Position numbers and translations under genes: made by a program
NCBI GenBank assembly: GCA_030531285.1
Contig: JAUNNW010000004.1
Coordinates: 1 to 21,397 of the forward strand
Direction of reading: 5' to 3'
Length of the DNA: 21,397 nucleotides
Source of the DNA: Synergistaceae bacterium
GTDB taxonomy: Bacteria; Synergistota; Synergistia; Synergistales; Synergistaceae
Shown: in pieces, positions 7,506 to 15,361 of the stretch
How the letters are laid out: the number at the start of each line of letters is the position of its first letter
How positions within the stretch are numbered: the stretch's first letter is position 1
Notes under the pieces: generated by a model
What the model was told of the DNA's origin: nothing
Database searches by the model: none
The model's input: the letters and a program-made list of their open reading frames with translations, nothing else

Positions 7506-7811
7506 TTGACAAAGAAAATTCGTATTAAGCTCAAAGCTTTTGACAACCGTGTACTCGACGCTTCGGCAATTCAGATTGCCGAAACGGCGAAACGCACCGG
7601 TGCAAAAGTGTCGGGACCTGTACCTCTCCCGACCGAAATCGAAAAGTTCTCCGCTCTTACGTCCCCGCACACGGACAAAGATGCGCGCGAACAGTTTGAG
7701 ATCAGGACGCACAAGCGTCTTATCGATATTGTGGATCCTACACAGAAGACTATGGAAACACTCATGGAGCTTAATCTGCCCTCAGGAGTGGATATCCAGA
7801 TCAAACTGTAG
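7506..7811 (+). CDS. rpsJ: 30S ribosomal protein S10, TTG start
   Basis: S10 is a small-subunit head protein and, as NusE, also pairs with NusB in transcription antitermination. The product is 101 residues, close to the family's 102-103, with the signature TAKRTGAKVSGPVPLPTEIEKF and the block REQFEIRTHKRLIDI. There is no ATG. I chose TTG 7506 because AGGAG at 7492-7496 lies nine bases upstream and the protein then starts M-T-K-K-I-R-I-K-L. A TTG at 7497 directly abuts that AGGAG and cannot use it. It begins the S10 cluster without a promoter or leader of its own. Confidence 0.93.
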   Translation: MTKKIRIKLKAFDNRVLDASAIQIAETAKRTGAKVSGPVPLPTEIEKFSALTSPHTDKDAREQFEIRTHKRLIDIVDPTQKTMETLMELNLPSGVDIQIKL

Positions 7812-7841
7812 TAAGATCCGAGAATAAAGGAGCTGAAACAC

Positions 7842-8471
7842 ATGAGTATGGGGATACTGGGCCGCAAGGTTGGGATGACCCAGGTCTTCGACGAGGAAGG
7901 CAAGGCGGTACCTGTAACGGTTATTGAAGCAGGTCCTTGTTCAGTCGTTGAAATCCGGACACCTGAAAAGAACGGCTACAGCGCAGTGCAGCTCGGTTTC
8001 GGCGAAGTGAAAGATTCAAAGGTTTCAAAACCTGCGAAAGGCAGCTTCGAGAAACAGAATGTGGCACCCAAGCGCTGGCTGAGGGAGTTCCGTGTTGACA
8101 ACAGCGCGGACTACCAGGTGGGACAGGAAATCACCGTTTCTCTGTTCCAAAATGGCGAAGTTGTTGACGCCACCGGCGTCAGCAAAGGAAAAGGATATCA
8201 GGGCGTGATGAAACGTCACGGCTTCGGAGGGATTCCGCAGAGCCACGGTCAGTCGGTTACGCACCGCCACCCTGGTTCCATAGGTTGCAGCAGCTACCCG
8301 GGACGTGTTCCCAAAGGTCGCAGAATGGCGGGACACATGGGAGCTGAACGCGTCACGACAAAGAACCTCAAGGTTTTCGCAATTGACGAAGAAAACAACC
8401 TTATCCTTGTTAAAGGATCGGTTCCCGGCGCAAAAGACGGACTTGTAATGCTCCGTAAAGCAGACAAGTAA
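7842..8471 (+). CDS. rplC: 50S ribosomal protein L3
   Basis: L3 is an early-assembly large-subunit protein whose long loop reaches towards the peptidyl transferase centre. The 209-residue product starts with MSMGILGRKVGMTQVF. It contains the signature around VSKGKGYQGVMKRHGFGG and the loop with GSIGCSSYPGRVPKGRRMAGHMG, which includes the conserved glutamine-containing segment QSHGQSVTHRHPG. AAAGGAG ends at 7832, nine bases before ATG 7842; an in-frame ATG at 7848 is a possible alternative. Thirty bases separate it from rpsJ. Confidence 0.97.
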   Translation: MSMGILGRKVGMTQVFDEEGKAVPVTVIEAGPCSVVEIRTPEKNGYSAVQLGFGEVKDSKVSKPAKGSFEKQNVAPKRWLREFRVDNSADYQVGQEITVSLFQNGEVVDATGVSKGKGYQGVMKRHGFGGIPQSHGQSVTHRHPGSIGCSSYPGRVPKGRRMAGHMGAERVTTKNLKVFAIDEENNLILVKGSVPGAKDGLVMLRKADK

Positions 8472-8485
8472 GGAGGAGAAGACTA

Positions 8486-9109
8486 ATGCCTGTAGTAAAA
8501 GAAGTAAACTTCAAAGGCGAAGTAATCGGCGATTATACGCTGTCGGATGCAGTCTTCGGTGCTCCCGTACACGTCCCTGCAATGCACCAGGTCGTGGTTG
8601 CGCACCTTGCCAACTGCCGTCAGGGTACGCACAATACCAAGGATCGCGGAGATGTCCGCGGCGGCGGAAAGAAACCTTGGAGACAGAAACACACCGGACA
8701 TGCACGTTCCGGAAGCAACCGTTCACCGATATGGGTCGGCGGCGGAGTTGCGCACGGACCGCATCCGAGAGATTATCACCAGAAGGTCAACAAGAAAGTT
8801 CGTCGTCTTGCACTTTGCAGCGCACTTACGCTGAAAGTTCAGGAAGAGAGAATGCTTGTTCTTGAAAAATTCGATGTTGAAGCACCGAAGACAAAGACAA
8901 TGATCGCTTTCCTCGCAGCTATAAACGCCGAGAGAAAACCGCTCTTCGTAACACACGAAACTAACATTGCGGCATCAAGATCAGCAGCGAACATTCCGGG
9001 CGCACAGGTTCTTCACGTTGACAGCATCAACGTCTATGACCTTCTTAATCATGAGCAGCTTATCGCGACACCTGAAGCGGTTAAGAAGCTCGAGGAGGTG
9101 TTCGGCTAA
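8486..9109 (+). CDS. rplD: 50S ribosomal protein L4
   Basis: L4 lines the nascent-peptide exit tunnel; in E. coli it also represses the S10 operon. The product has 207 residues. The extended tunnel loop is recognisable as RGGGKKPWRQKHTGHARSG followed by GGGVAHGPHPRDY. This conserved loop contains macrolide-resistance positions, and its sequence looks ordinary. AGGAGG at 8471-8476 overlaps the rplC stop codon. The stop codon overlaps the next start (TAATG at 9107-9111), so translation of rplW is probably coupled. No S10 leader of the E. coli type is present because tuf directly precedes rpsJ. Confidence 0.97.
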   Translation: MPVVKEVNFKGEVIGDYTLSDAVFGAPVHVPAMHQVVVAHLANCRQGTHNTKDRGDVRGGGKKPWRQKHTGHARSGSNRSPIWVGGGVAHGPHPRDYHQKVNKKVRRLALCSALTLKVQEERMLVLEKFDVEAPKTKTMIAFLAAINAERKPLFVTHETNIAASRSAANIPGAQVLHVDSINVYDLLNHEQLIATPEAVKKLEEVFG

Positions 9110-9405
9110 TGAACGCAGCAGCATACGATATCATCGTTCGTCCGATTATCACAGAAAGAACGAGCGCGCTTATGGAACTCGGACAGTACACGTTTGAAGT
9201 TCTTCCCAAAGCCAACAAGATAGAAATCCGCAAGGCTGTAGAAGAAGTTTTCAACGTCAAGGTTGTGAGAGTGAACACGATTCAGGTTCGTTCGAAACCG
9301 AAACGCATGGGTGCTTTTATGGGCCGTTCACGTTCTTGGAAGAAAGCAATCGTAACGCTTGCAAAAGGTGAAAAGATTGCATTCTTCGAAGGCGCAAGCG
9401 CGTAG
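9109..9405 (+). CDS. rplW: 50S ribosomal protein L23
   Basis: L23 sits at the polypeptide exit and is the docking site for trigger factor and signal recognition particle. The 98-residue product begins MNAAAYDIIVRPIITERTS and has the family's KIEIRKAVEEVFNVKVVRVNT block and the basic RSKPKRMGAFMGR segment. The start ATG shares one base with the rplD stop, and the ribosome binding site GAGGAGG (9092-9098) lies inside rplD. Confidence 0.96.
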   Translation: MNAAAYDIIVRPIITERTSALMELGQYTFEVLPKANKIEIRKAVEEVFNVKVVRVNTIQVRSKPKRMGAFMGRSRSWKKAIVTLAKGEKIAFFEGASA

Positions 9406-9421
9406 GAAAGGGGAATAAACA

Positions 9422-10246
9422 ATGGGAATCAAGAAATTTAAACCCACTACACCCGCCCGTCGCCAGATGGCTCTGCCTGATTATTCAGAAATTACAAAGG
9501 CAAAGCCGGAACGCAGCCTTGTCACGGCACTGAAACAGTCTGGAGGCCGTAACAGCAATGGACGCGTGACATCACGCCACCTTGGCGGACACGGCAGAGT
9601 AAAATATCGCATTATCGACTTCAAGCGCGACAAAACCGGAGTGCCGGGAACAATCGTTTCGATCGAATACGATCCGAACCGTTCAGCCCGTATCGCTCTT
9701 GTTTCCTACCTTGATGGTGAAAAACGTTACATTCTTGCGCCGGTAGGTCTTGGCGTCGGTGACAAGATATATGCCGGAGACGATTCCGACATCCGTCCGG
9801 GCAATGCCCTCAAATTGAAGGCAATCCCCGTCGGTACCGTTATTCATAACATCGAACTCGAACCGGGACGCGGCGGAGTACTTGCACGTTCAGCCGGTAC
9901 GTCAGCACAGCTCATGGCAAAAGAAGGAAAATACGCATACGTTCGTATGCCGAGTGGAGAACTCCGTCTTATCCTTCTCGAATGCATGGCTACAATCGGT
10001 CAGATCGGCAACGAAGAACATGAAAACGTTGTGTCGGGCAAAGCCGGAAGAACCCGTTGGCTTGGAATCAGACCCCATATACGCGGTATGATCCAGAACC
10101 CTGTTGACCACCCGATGGGCGGTGGTGAAGGCAAGAGTAAATCTCACAAGCACCCCGTGTCACCGTGGGGTACGCCTGCCAAGGGTTACCGTACGCGCAA
10201 GCGTAAAGCTTCGGACAAATTCATCGTCCGCCGCCGCAAGAAGTAA
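9422..10246 (+). CDS. rplB: 50S ribosomal protein L2
   Basis: L2 is one of the most conserved large-subunit proteins; it helps join the subunits and supports peptidyl transferase activity. The product has 274 residues, with RKTGVPGTIVSIEYDPNRS-like sequence (here KRDKTGVPGTIVSIEYDPNRS) in the N-terminal RNA-binding domain. The C-terminal signature is NPVDHPMGGGEGKS, then HPVSPWGTPAKGYRTR and a basic tail FIVRRRKK. The His of DHP is kept, while the second His seen in E. coli (DHPHGG) is Met, a common variant in other bacteria. AAAGGGG lies at 9407-9413 before ATG 9422. Confidence 0.97.
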   Translation: MGIKKFKPTTPARRQMALPDYSEITKAKPERSLVTALKQSGGRNSNGRVTSRHLGGHGRVKYRIIDFKRDKTGVPGTIVSIEYDPNRSARIALVSYLDGEKRYILAPVGLGVGDKIYAGDDSDIRPGNALKLKAIPVGTVIHNIELEPGRGGVLARSAGTSAQLMAKEGKYAYVRMPSGELRLILLECMATIGQIGNEEHENVVSGKAGRTRWLGIRPHIRGMIQNPVDHPMGGGEGKSKSHKHPVSPWGTPAKGYRTRKRKASDKFIVRRRKK

Positions 10247-10273
10247 TCACGGCTTGTAGGGAGGAAATTATAA

Positions 10274-10555
10274 ATGTCTCGTTCAATTAAAAAAGGACCC
10301 TATGTGGATGCGAAACTTCTTCGCAGGGTTGAAGACATGAACGAATCGGGCAGGAAGACAGTTATCAAAAGCTGGGCCCGCAGTTCAAGCATAACGCCTG
10401 AAATGGTCGGACATACAATCGCAATTCATAACGGACGCATTCACGTTCCTGTTTATGTCAGCGACAACATGATCGGCCACAAACTTGGGGAATTTGCACC
10501 TACGCGTAAGTTCGGCGGACATGCCGGACAGGAACGTTCCTCCAAAGTGAAATAG
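10274..10555 (+). CDS. rpsS: 30S ribosomal protein S19
   Basis: S19 lies in the 30S head next to S13 and contacts the large subunit. The product has 93 residues, the normal size. It opens MSRSIKKGPYVDAKLLRRV and contains ITPEMVGHTIAIHNGRIHVPVYV and a C-terminal LGEFAPTRKFGGHAG, all hallmark S19 blocks. GGGAGG at 10259-10264 precedes ATG 10274; the gap to rplB is 27 bases. Confidence 0.97.
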   Translation: MSRSIKKGPYVDAKLLRRVEDMNESGRKTVIKSWARSSSITPEMVGHTIAIHNGRIHVPVYVSDNMIGHKLGEFAPTRKFGGHAGQERSSKVK

Positions 10556-10573
10556 GCATAAGGAGGAACGACA

Positions 10574-10906
10574 ATGGACGCGAAAGCAAAAGCAGTTGGA
10601 CTTAGAGTTCCCGCAACGAAGGTTCGCCGCGTTATCGCCCTTGTAAGAGGCAAAAAAGCGGCAGATGCCCTCACGATACTTAAGTTCACACCCAACAAAG
10701 GCGCACGTTTTGCCGAAAAAGTTCTCAAAAGCGCGGTTGCCAATGCAGAACACAATTTCGGACTTGACATCGATAAACTCTATGTCAAAGAAATAACGGC
10801 AGATCAGGGAACATATATGAAGCGCTTCCGCCCTGTTGCGCAGGGACGCGCGCATACGTACAGACATCACAACTGTCACATCACGGTGACAGTTGCTGAG
10901 AAATAA
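10574..10906 (+). CDS. rplV: 50S ribosomal protein L22
   Basis: L22 contributes a beta-hairpin to the exit tunnel and binds all six domains of 23S rRNA. The product has 110 residues. The N-terminus has the VPATKVRRVIALVRGKKAADAL block, the middle KSAVANAEHNFGLD, and the tunnel hairpin ends with RFRPVAQGRAHTYRHHNCHITV. No deletion or duplication of the kind linked to macrolide resistance is visible in the hairpin. AAGGAGGA at 10560-10567 precedes ATG 10574. Confidence 0.97.
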   Translation: MDAKAKAVGLRVPATKVRRVIALVRGKKAADALTILKFTPNKGARFAEKVLKSAVANAEHNFGLDIDKLYVKEITADQGTYMKRFRPVAQGRAHTYRHHNCHITVTVAEK

Positions 10907-10919
10907 GGAGGGGTGACTA

Positions 10920-11597
10920 GTGGGTCAGAAAGTTCACCCGGTAGGTTACAGACTTGGCGTTATCTACGACTGGGAATCACGCTGGTTTGCCGATAAGAAA
11001 AAATATGCCAAATTCCTCCACGAGGACCTCGAGCTCAGAGAATGGATCAAAAAACGCTGGGCAGCAGCAGGAGTCAGCCGCGTGGATATCGAGCGTATCG
11101 GAAATGTAATGCGTTTTACAGTTTCGACCGCCCGGCCTGGTGTCGTAATCGGCAAACATGGTGCAGAAATTCAGATAGTTCGCGAAGAACTGCAGAAAAA
11201 GACCGGAAACCGGGTCATGATCAACATTCAGGAAATGAAGAACCCTGATATGGAGGCACAGGTTGTTGCCGAAGGTGTTGCTTCATCACTTGAACGCCGT
11301 ATAAGCTTCAGACGTGCAATGAAACAGTCAATATTCCGTGCCATGAAATCAGGCGCAAAAGGAATTAAAGTCCAGTGCGCAGGCCGTCTTGGCGGTGCTG
11401 AAATCGCACGTACGGAATGGTATCTTGAAGGCCAGCTTCCGCTTTCAACGCTCAGAGCGGACATTGACTATGGTTTTGCAGAAGCACGCACAGTCTACGG
11501 GATTATAGGTATCAAAACTTGGATTTACAAAGGTGAAGTAATGCAGCGCAAACCCATAGAGGTTGAAGCTGTCAAAGCTCCGAAAGAAAGGGGATAA
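10920..11597 (+). CDS. rpsC: 30S ribosomal protein S3, GTG start
   Basis: S3 lies at the mRNA entry side of the 30S subunit and takes part in mRNA helicase activity with S4 and S5. The 225-residue product starts MGQKVHPVGYRLGV. A KH-type RNA-binding domain holds the loop VVIGKHGAEI (roughly residues 75-84). The C-terminal domain has GAKGIKVQCAGRLGGAEIAR and the conserved DYGFAEARTVYGIIGIKTWI. The start codon is GTG 10920, preceded by AAGGAGG at 10905-10911, which overlaps the rplV stop codon; the gap is 13 bases. Confidence 0.97.
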   Translation: MGQKVHPVGYRLGVIYDWESRWFADKKKYAKFLHEDLELREWIKKRWAAAGVSRVDIERIGNVMRFTVSTARPGVVIGKHGAEIQIVREELQKKTGNRVMINIQEMKNPDMEAQVVAEGVASSLERRISFRRAMKQSIFRAMKSGAKGIKVQCAGRLGGAEIARTEWYLEGQLPLSTLRADIDYGFAEARTVYGIIGIKTWIYKGEVMQRKPIEVEAVKAPKERG

Positions 11598-11603
11598 CCG
11601 CGC

Positions 11604-12023
11604 ATGTTACAGCCGACGAGAGTTAAGTTCCGCAAGCCTCATCTGACGCCGCTCCGTGGTTATGCCAAAGGAGCAAACAAGGTTGACTTTGGTGACTTCG
11701 GTCTTCAGGCGTGCGAAAACGGCTGGATTACAGCCCGCCAGATAGAGGCAGTCCGTGTCGCACTCAGCCGTAAAATGAAGAAAGGCGGTAAAATCTGGAT
11801 AAGAATTTTTCCTGACCGCCCTGTCACACAGAAGCCGCTTGAAACACGAATGGGAAAAGGTAAAGGCAACGTTGAATATTGGACAGCAGCAGTCAAACGC
11901 GGCCGTGTAATGTTCGAAATCGCCGGAGTACCTCTGGAAACCGCTGAAGAAGCATTCCGTACAGCCGCCTTCAAGCTGCCGATCAAGGTCAAATTGATTA
12001 CCCGAGAGGGAGCAGGTGAATAG
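11604..12023 (+). CDS. rplP: 50S ribosomal protein L16
   Basis: L16 helps position the A-site tRNA and is needed for late 50S assembly. The product has 139 residues with the strong signature GGKIWIRIFPDRPVTQKPLETRMGKGKGNVEYW. The N-terminal part reads RKPHLTPLRGYAKGANKVDFGDFGLQ. This differs from the usual RGRMKGNA-type sequence, with PLRGYAKG in its place; I associate that with Synergistota, from memory only. AAAGGGG at 11585-11591, inside the rpsC end, precedes ATG 11604. Confidence 0.96.
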   Translation: MLQPTRVKFRKPHLTPLRGYAKGANKVDFGDFGLQACENGWITARQIEAVRVALSRKMKKGGKIWIRIFPDRPVTQKPLETRMGKGKGNVEYWTAAVKRGRVMFEIAGVPLETAEEAFRTAAFKLPIKVKLITREGAGE

Positions 12024-12025
12024 AT

Positions 12026-12226
12026 ATGGATCCCAAAGAATTACGAGATCTCAGCATATCTGAGCTGAAAGACAAAAACAAACAGTTCAAACAGGAGTTG
12101 TTCAATCTCCGTTTCCAGAATGCAATCGGACAGTTGAGCAACGTAGGACGTATTAAAGAAGTCAAAAAATCCATTGCCCGTGTGCTTACAATCATCACGG
12201 AAAAAGAAATGGAAGCAAGGAGGTAA
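12026..12226 (+). CDS. rpmC: 50S ribosomal protein L29
   Basis: L29 is a small helical hairpin protein beside L23 at the tunnel exit. The product is 66 residues, with the typical LRDLSISELKDKNKQFKQELFNLRFQ first helix and the signature block QNAIGQLSNVGRIKEVKKSIAR. It starts two bases after the rplP stop, and the GAGGGAG-like site at 12005-12011 lies inside rplP, so translation is probably coupled. Confidence 0.95.
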   Translation: MDPKELRDLSISELKDKNKQFKQELFNLRFQNAIGQLSNVGRIKEVKKSIARVLTIITEKEMEARR

Positions 12227-12232
12227 CCGGCT

Positions 12233-12514
12233 ATGGCAGAAGAAGTCAAATATCGCAAGGCTCGCGTAGGCATAGTCGTCAGCGACAAGATGGAAAAATC
12301 CATCGTTGTCCGCGTTGACCGCATGGCTAAACACGAACTCTACGGTAAACCGGTTCTCCGGTCCAAAAAGTTTATGGCTCACGACGAGAACAATGAATGC
12401 CGTATAGGCGACAGAGTTCAGATCGAAGAAACACGTCCTCTCAGCGCAAGAAAACACTGGGAAGTCACAAAGATTATCGAAAAAGCGCCTATCCTTGGCG
12501 GTGAGGAGGAGTAA
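12233..12514 (+). CDS. rpsQ: 30S ribosomal protein S17
   Basis: S17 is an early 16S rRNA-binding protein of the OB-fold family. The product is 93 residues, slightly longer than in E. coli. It contains RKARVGIVVSDKMEKSIVVRVDR, the YGKPVLRSKKFMAHDENN segment and GDRVQIEETRPLSARKHWEV, the family signature. AAGGAGG at 12217-12223 is embedded in the last codons of rpmC. The C-terminus ends in an acidic GGEEE tail. Confidence 0.96.
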   Translation: MAEEVKYRKARVGIVVSDKMEKSIVVRVDRMAKHELYGKPVLRSKKFMAHDENNECRIGDRVQIEETRPLSARKHWEVTKIIEKAPILGGEEE

Positions 12515-12517
12515 AGC

Positions 12518-12886
12518 ATGATACAGCTGCGTACAGTTCTTAACGTAGCCGATAACAGCGGTGCAAGAAAGCTCCTCTGTATCCAGGTTAAAGGCGGCAG
12601 TTTCCGCAAAGTCGGAACAATCGGTGACGTCATAGTGGCAGCCGTACGCGAGGCAACTCCGAACGGCTCAATCAAAAAAGGCGATGTGGTTAAAGCCGTT
12701 ATCGTCAGAACGAAAAAAGAAATCCGCCGCAAAGACGGTTCTTACGTGCGTTTTGATGACAATGCGGCAGTCGTAATTGATGCCAACGGAGATCCGAAAG
12801 GAACGCGTATTTTTGGTCCGGTAGCAAGAGAACTCCGTGAAAAGAAATATATGCGCATCGTATCGCTTGCGCCTGAAGTTGTGTAG
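12518..12886 (+). CDS. rplN: 50S ribosomal protein L14
   Basis: L14 lies at the subunit interface, where it contacts 16S rRNA and binds the ribosome-silencing factor RsfS. The 122-residue product is full length: MIQLRTVLNVADNSGARKLLCI at the start, KGDVVKAVIVRTKKEIRRKDGSYVRFDDNAAV in the middle and GTRIFGPVARELREKKYMRIVSLAPEV at the end. GAGGAGGAG (12503-12511) overlaps the end of rpsQ, and only three bases separate the two genes. It opens the spc-type set of genes with no visible break from the S10 set. Confidence 0.97.
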   Translation: MIQLRTVLNVADNSGARKLLCIQVKGGSFRKVGTIGDVIVAAVREATPNGSIKKGDVVKAVIVRTKKEIRRKDGSYVRFDDNAAVVIDANGDPKGTRIFGPVARELREKKYMRIVSLAPEVV

Positions 12887-12898
12887 GAGGTAAGGGTC

Positions 12899-13225
12899 AT
12901 GTCCAGAATGGGAATCAGAAAAGATGACCGTGTCAAAGTTATTTCCGGTAAAGACGCCGGAAAAGAAGGCAAAGTCCTCCGCAGAAATGTAGAGAAAGAT
13001 ACGCTTATTATCGAAAACATTAACATGGTCACAAAGAGCGTTCGTCCGAGTCAGAAAGATCCGCGCGGCGGACTCATCAAAAAAGAAGCAGCTGTCCGCG
13101 CTTGTAAGGTAATGCTTGTCTGCCCGTCATGCGGCAAAGCTACGCGCATTGCCCATGCGTATCTTGACAACGGCGACAAAGTCCGCGTTTGCAAAAAATG
13201 CGGCGAGATCATTGATAAGATATAG
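12899..13225 (+). CDS. rplX: 50S ribosomal protein L24, zinc-ribbon form
   Basis: L24 is an assembly-initiating large-subunit protein with a KOW motif, here KDDRVKVISGKDAGKEGKVL near the N-terminus. The product has 108 residues. The C-terminal part holds two CxxC pairs (Cys75, Cys78, Cys98, Cys101), the arrangement of a zinc ribbon, in LVCPSCGKATR and RVCKKCGEI. This zinc form is common in Firmicutes-like and related bacteria; proteobacterial L24 usually lacks some of these cysteines. AGGAGG overlaps the rplN stop. Confidence 0.96.
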   Translation: MSRMGIRKDDRVKVISGKDAGKEGKVLRRNVEKDTLIIENINMVTKSVRPSQKDPRGGLIKKEAAVRACKVMLVCPSCGKATRIAHAYLDNGDKVRVCKKCGEIIDKI

Positions 13226-13238
13226 GAGGGGATAGAGA

Positions 13239-13781
13239 ATGACTCCGCGTCTTTTAACAAAATATACTGAAGAAGTCGCTCCCCGCCTCAAGGAACAGTT
13301 TGAATTCAAAAACGTGATGCAGATTCCGCGTATGGAAAAGATTGTCATCAACATCGGCGTCAATGAGGCAAAACTTGATACGAAGTACATGGATGCCTCT
13401 ATTAACGAGCTGACAATAATCACAGGTCAGAAGCCTATGCTCAAACGCGCAAAAAAATCCATCGCAGGCTTTAAGCTTCGCGAAGGACAGCCTGTAGGCT
13501 GCTGCGTTACGCTCAGAGGCGCAAAAATGTGGGAATTCCTTGATCGTCTTATCAATATTGCACTTCCGCGCATCAAAGACTTCCAGGGTGTTTCAAAGAA
13601 AGGTTTTGACGGCAGGGGCAACTATAACCTTGGTCTGAAAGAACAGCTTCTTTTCCCTGAAATAGACTTTGACAAAGTCATTCGTCAGCGCGGAATGAAT
13701 ATTTCGTTTGTTACGACGGCGAAAGCGGACGAAGAAGCTCAGGCTCTCCTTAAAGAGCTCGGCATGCCGTTCGCCCACTAA
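13239..13781 (+). CDS. rplE: 50S ribosomal protein L5
   Basis: L5 binds 5S rRNA and forms the central protuberance, where it contacts P-site tRNA. The product has 180 residues. It includes NVMQIPRMEKIVINIGV, the ITGQKPMLKRAKKSIAGFKLREGQPVGC block, the conserved FDGRGNYNLGLKEQLLFPEI and the C-terminal helix with DEEAQALLKELGMPF. AGGAGGGG before ATG 13239 overlaps the rplX stop. Confidence 0.97.
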   Translation: MTPRLLTKYTEEVAPRLKEQFEFKNVMQIPRMEKIVINIGVNEAKLDTKYMDASINELTIITGQKPMLKRAKKSIAGFKLREGQPVGCCVTLRGAKMWEFLDRLINIALPRIKDFQGVSKKGFDGRGNYNLGLKEQLLFPEIDFDKVIRQRGMNISFVTTAKADEEAQALLKELGMPFAH

Positions 13782-13796
13782 GAAGGAGCGCACACC

Positions 13797-13982
13797 ATGG
13801 CAAGAAAAAGTCTTATCAACAAATCAAAGCTTGAACCTAAGTTCAAAGTAAGAAAACACAACCGCTGCCCGCTCTGCGGACGTATCCACGGATACATGCG
13901 GAAATTCGATATGTGCCGCTGCTGTTTCAGAAAACTTGCACGCGAGGGAAAAATCCCCGGCGTTGTCAAGTCGAGCTGGTAG
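13797..13982 (+). CDS. rpsN: 30S ribosomal protein S14, zinc-binding type
   Basis: S14 is a late-binding protein of the 30S head. This is the short, 61-residue zinc form. Four cysteines sit at Cys24, Cys27, Cys40 and Cys43, in CPLCGRIHGYMRKFDMCRCC, exactly the spacing of the zinc type. The C-terminus GKIPGVVKSSW is typical. In several bacteria a zinc-free paralog replaces it under zinc starvation; none is in this window. AAGGAG at 13783-13788 precedes ATG 13797. Confidence 0.97.
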   Translation: MARKSLINKSKLEPKFKVRKHNRCPLCGRIHGYMRKFDMCRCCFRKLAREGKIPGVVKSSW

Positions 13983-14004
13983 GCACGTGCAAGGAGGATA
14001 CTGA

Positions 14005-14409
14005 ATGTATATTACAGATCCTGTCGCGGATATGCTTACACGCATTAGAAATGCAAACGTCGTCTATCTTGAAACAGTCGACATGCCGCTCAGCAAAATG
14101 CGTCTTGAGGTTGCACGCATCCTCAAAGAAGAAGGCTACATCCGCACTTACAAGACAGTAAATGACCCCAAACAGAAAATGGCGCTTCTCAGAGTTACCA
14201 TGAACTACGGACCGGCAAAGGAACGCGTTATTCAGGGACTTCGCCGTATGAGCAAACCCGGACGCCGCATCTATGTCGGTAAAGAAGACCTCCCGAAAGT
14301 TATGGGCGGACTCGGAATAGCCATGATTTCAACGTCAGCCGGACTTATGACCGACGCTGAAGCCCGCAAACGCGGACTCGGCGGCGAAGTTGTATGTTTC
14401 GTATGGTAG
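14005..14409 (+). CDS. rpsH: 30S ribosomal protein S8
   Basis: S8 binds the central domain of 16S rRNA early in assembly; in E. coli it represses the spc operon by binding near the rplE start. The product has 134 residues. It begins MYITDPVADMLTRIRNAN and has RISKPGRRIYV-like sequence (here RMSKPGRRIYVGKEDLPKVMGGLG) and the C-terminal signature ISTSAGLMTDAEARKRGLGGEVVCFVW. AAGGAGG at 13991-13997 precedes ATG 14005. I did not identify an S8 operator. Confidence 0.97.
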   Translation: MYITDPVADMLTRIRNANVVYLETVDMPLSKMRLEVARILKEEGYIRTYKTVNDPKQKMALLRVTMNYGPAKERVIQGLRRMSKPGRRIYVGKEDLPKVMGGLGIAMISTSAGLMTDAEARKRGLGGEVVCFVW

Positions 14410-14422
14410 CGGAGGTGTTCAG

Positions 14423-14968
14423 ATGTCAAGAATAGGACGCAAACCGATAGCACTTCCCAACGGCGTCGAAGTTAAAATCGACGGCAGACACGTTGCAGTC
14501 AAAGGCGGCAAAGGCACGCTTGAAATGGACATTATGCCGCAGATCAACGTTAAGCTTGAAGAGGGCAAAGTTATCGTAGAGCGTGAAAGCGAAATTAAGG
14601 CCGTACGCGCTGCACACGGCATGACAAGAGCTCTTCTCAATAACATGATCACCGGTGTAAGTTCAGGTTTTGAGAAAAAACTTGAAATCGTCGGCGTAGG
14701 TTACCGTGCTGCCATGCAGGGCAAAACGCTTGTGTTAAGCCTTGGCTATTCGCACACAATTGAAGTCGTTCCCCCGCAGGGAATCGAATTTGCCTGCCCG
14801 TCACCGATTAACATCACAGTCAGCGGCATTGACAAACAGATCGTAGGTCAGGTCGCTGCTAACATACGCGAATACCGCTCACCGGAACCGTACAAAGGTA
14901 AAGGTATCAGATACGAAGGCGAGTATGTAATTCGCAAGGCCGGCAAAGCCGGTGCTAAATCGAAGTAA
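14423..14968 (+). CDS. rplF: 50S ribosomal protein L6
   Basis: L6 lies near the sarcin-ricin loop and the factor-binding region of the 50S subunit. The product has 181 residues and two similar domains: MSRIGRKPIALPNGVEV leads the first, and the C-terminal signature PEPYKGKGIRYEGEYV sits in the second. I chose ATG 14423 because GGAGG at 14411-14415 is correctly placed. The reading frame extends upstream to 14390, but that would overlap the end of rpsH and add residues absent from the family. Confidence 0.96.
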   Translation: MSRIGRKPIALPNGVEVKIDGRHVAVKGGKGTLEMDIMPQINVKLEEGKVIVERESEIKAVRAAHGMTRALLNNMITGVSSGFEKKLEIVGVGYRAAMQGKTLVLSLGYSHTIEVVPPQGIEFACPSPINITVSGIDKQIVGQVAANIREYRSPEPYKGKGIRYEGEYVIRKAGKAGAKSK

Positions 14969-14985
14969 AGGCGAGGTGTAGGACG

Positions 14986-15345
14986 TTGAAAAATCGCAGT
15001 CGTAATGCAATGCGCGAACTCCGCCACCAGCGCCTCAGGAAGCACGTATCCGGAACAGCGGAACGCCCGCGTCTTTCGGTATTCGGCAGTCTGAAGCATA
15101 TTTACGCTCAGATTATTGATGACGAAAAGGGATGCACGCTTGTTTCAGCCTCAACGATGGATAAAGGCTTCGGCGCCGATAAAAAAGGCAACATCGAAGC
15201 AGCCAAAGAGGTTGGCAAACAGATAGCGGAACGTGCTCTGGCTAAGGGCGTCAACACAGTTGTTTTTGACAGAGGCGGACATATCTATCACGGAAGAGTC
15301 CAGGCTCTCGCAGATGCAGCTCGTGAAGCCGGCCTGAAGTTCTAA
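14986..15345 (+). CDS. rplR: 50S ribosomal protein L18, TTG start
   Basis: L18 binds 5S rRNA together with L5. The product has 119 residues and contains RHQRLRKHVSGTAERPRLSV, SLKHIYAQIIDDEKGCTLVSAST and the C-terminal FDRGGHIYHGRVQALADAAREAGLKF, which is fully typical. There is no ATG at the 5' end. TTG 14986 lies eight bases after GAGGTG (14972-14977) and gives the usual N-terminal length. It follows rplF by 17 bases. Confidence 0.94.
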   Translation: MKNRSRNAMRELRHQRLRKHVSGTAERPRLSVFGSLKHIYAQIIDDEKGCTLVSASTMDKGFGADKKGNIEAAKEVGKQIAERALAKGVNTVVFDRGGHIYHGRVQALADAAREAGLKF

Positions 15346-15361
15346 GGGGAGGCAGAGTACC

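Noticed and set aside
10100..10140. Met in place of the second His in the L2 DHPHGG motif as a functional defect.
   Set aside because: DHPMGGGEG is a common natural variant in bacteria; the first His is kept.
9902..10153. Long open frames on the minus strand across the ribosomal genes, for example opposite rplB.
   Set aside because: They lie wholly opposite conserved genes, have no ribosome binding sites and resemble no protein; they follow from the codon bias of the + strand.
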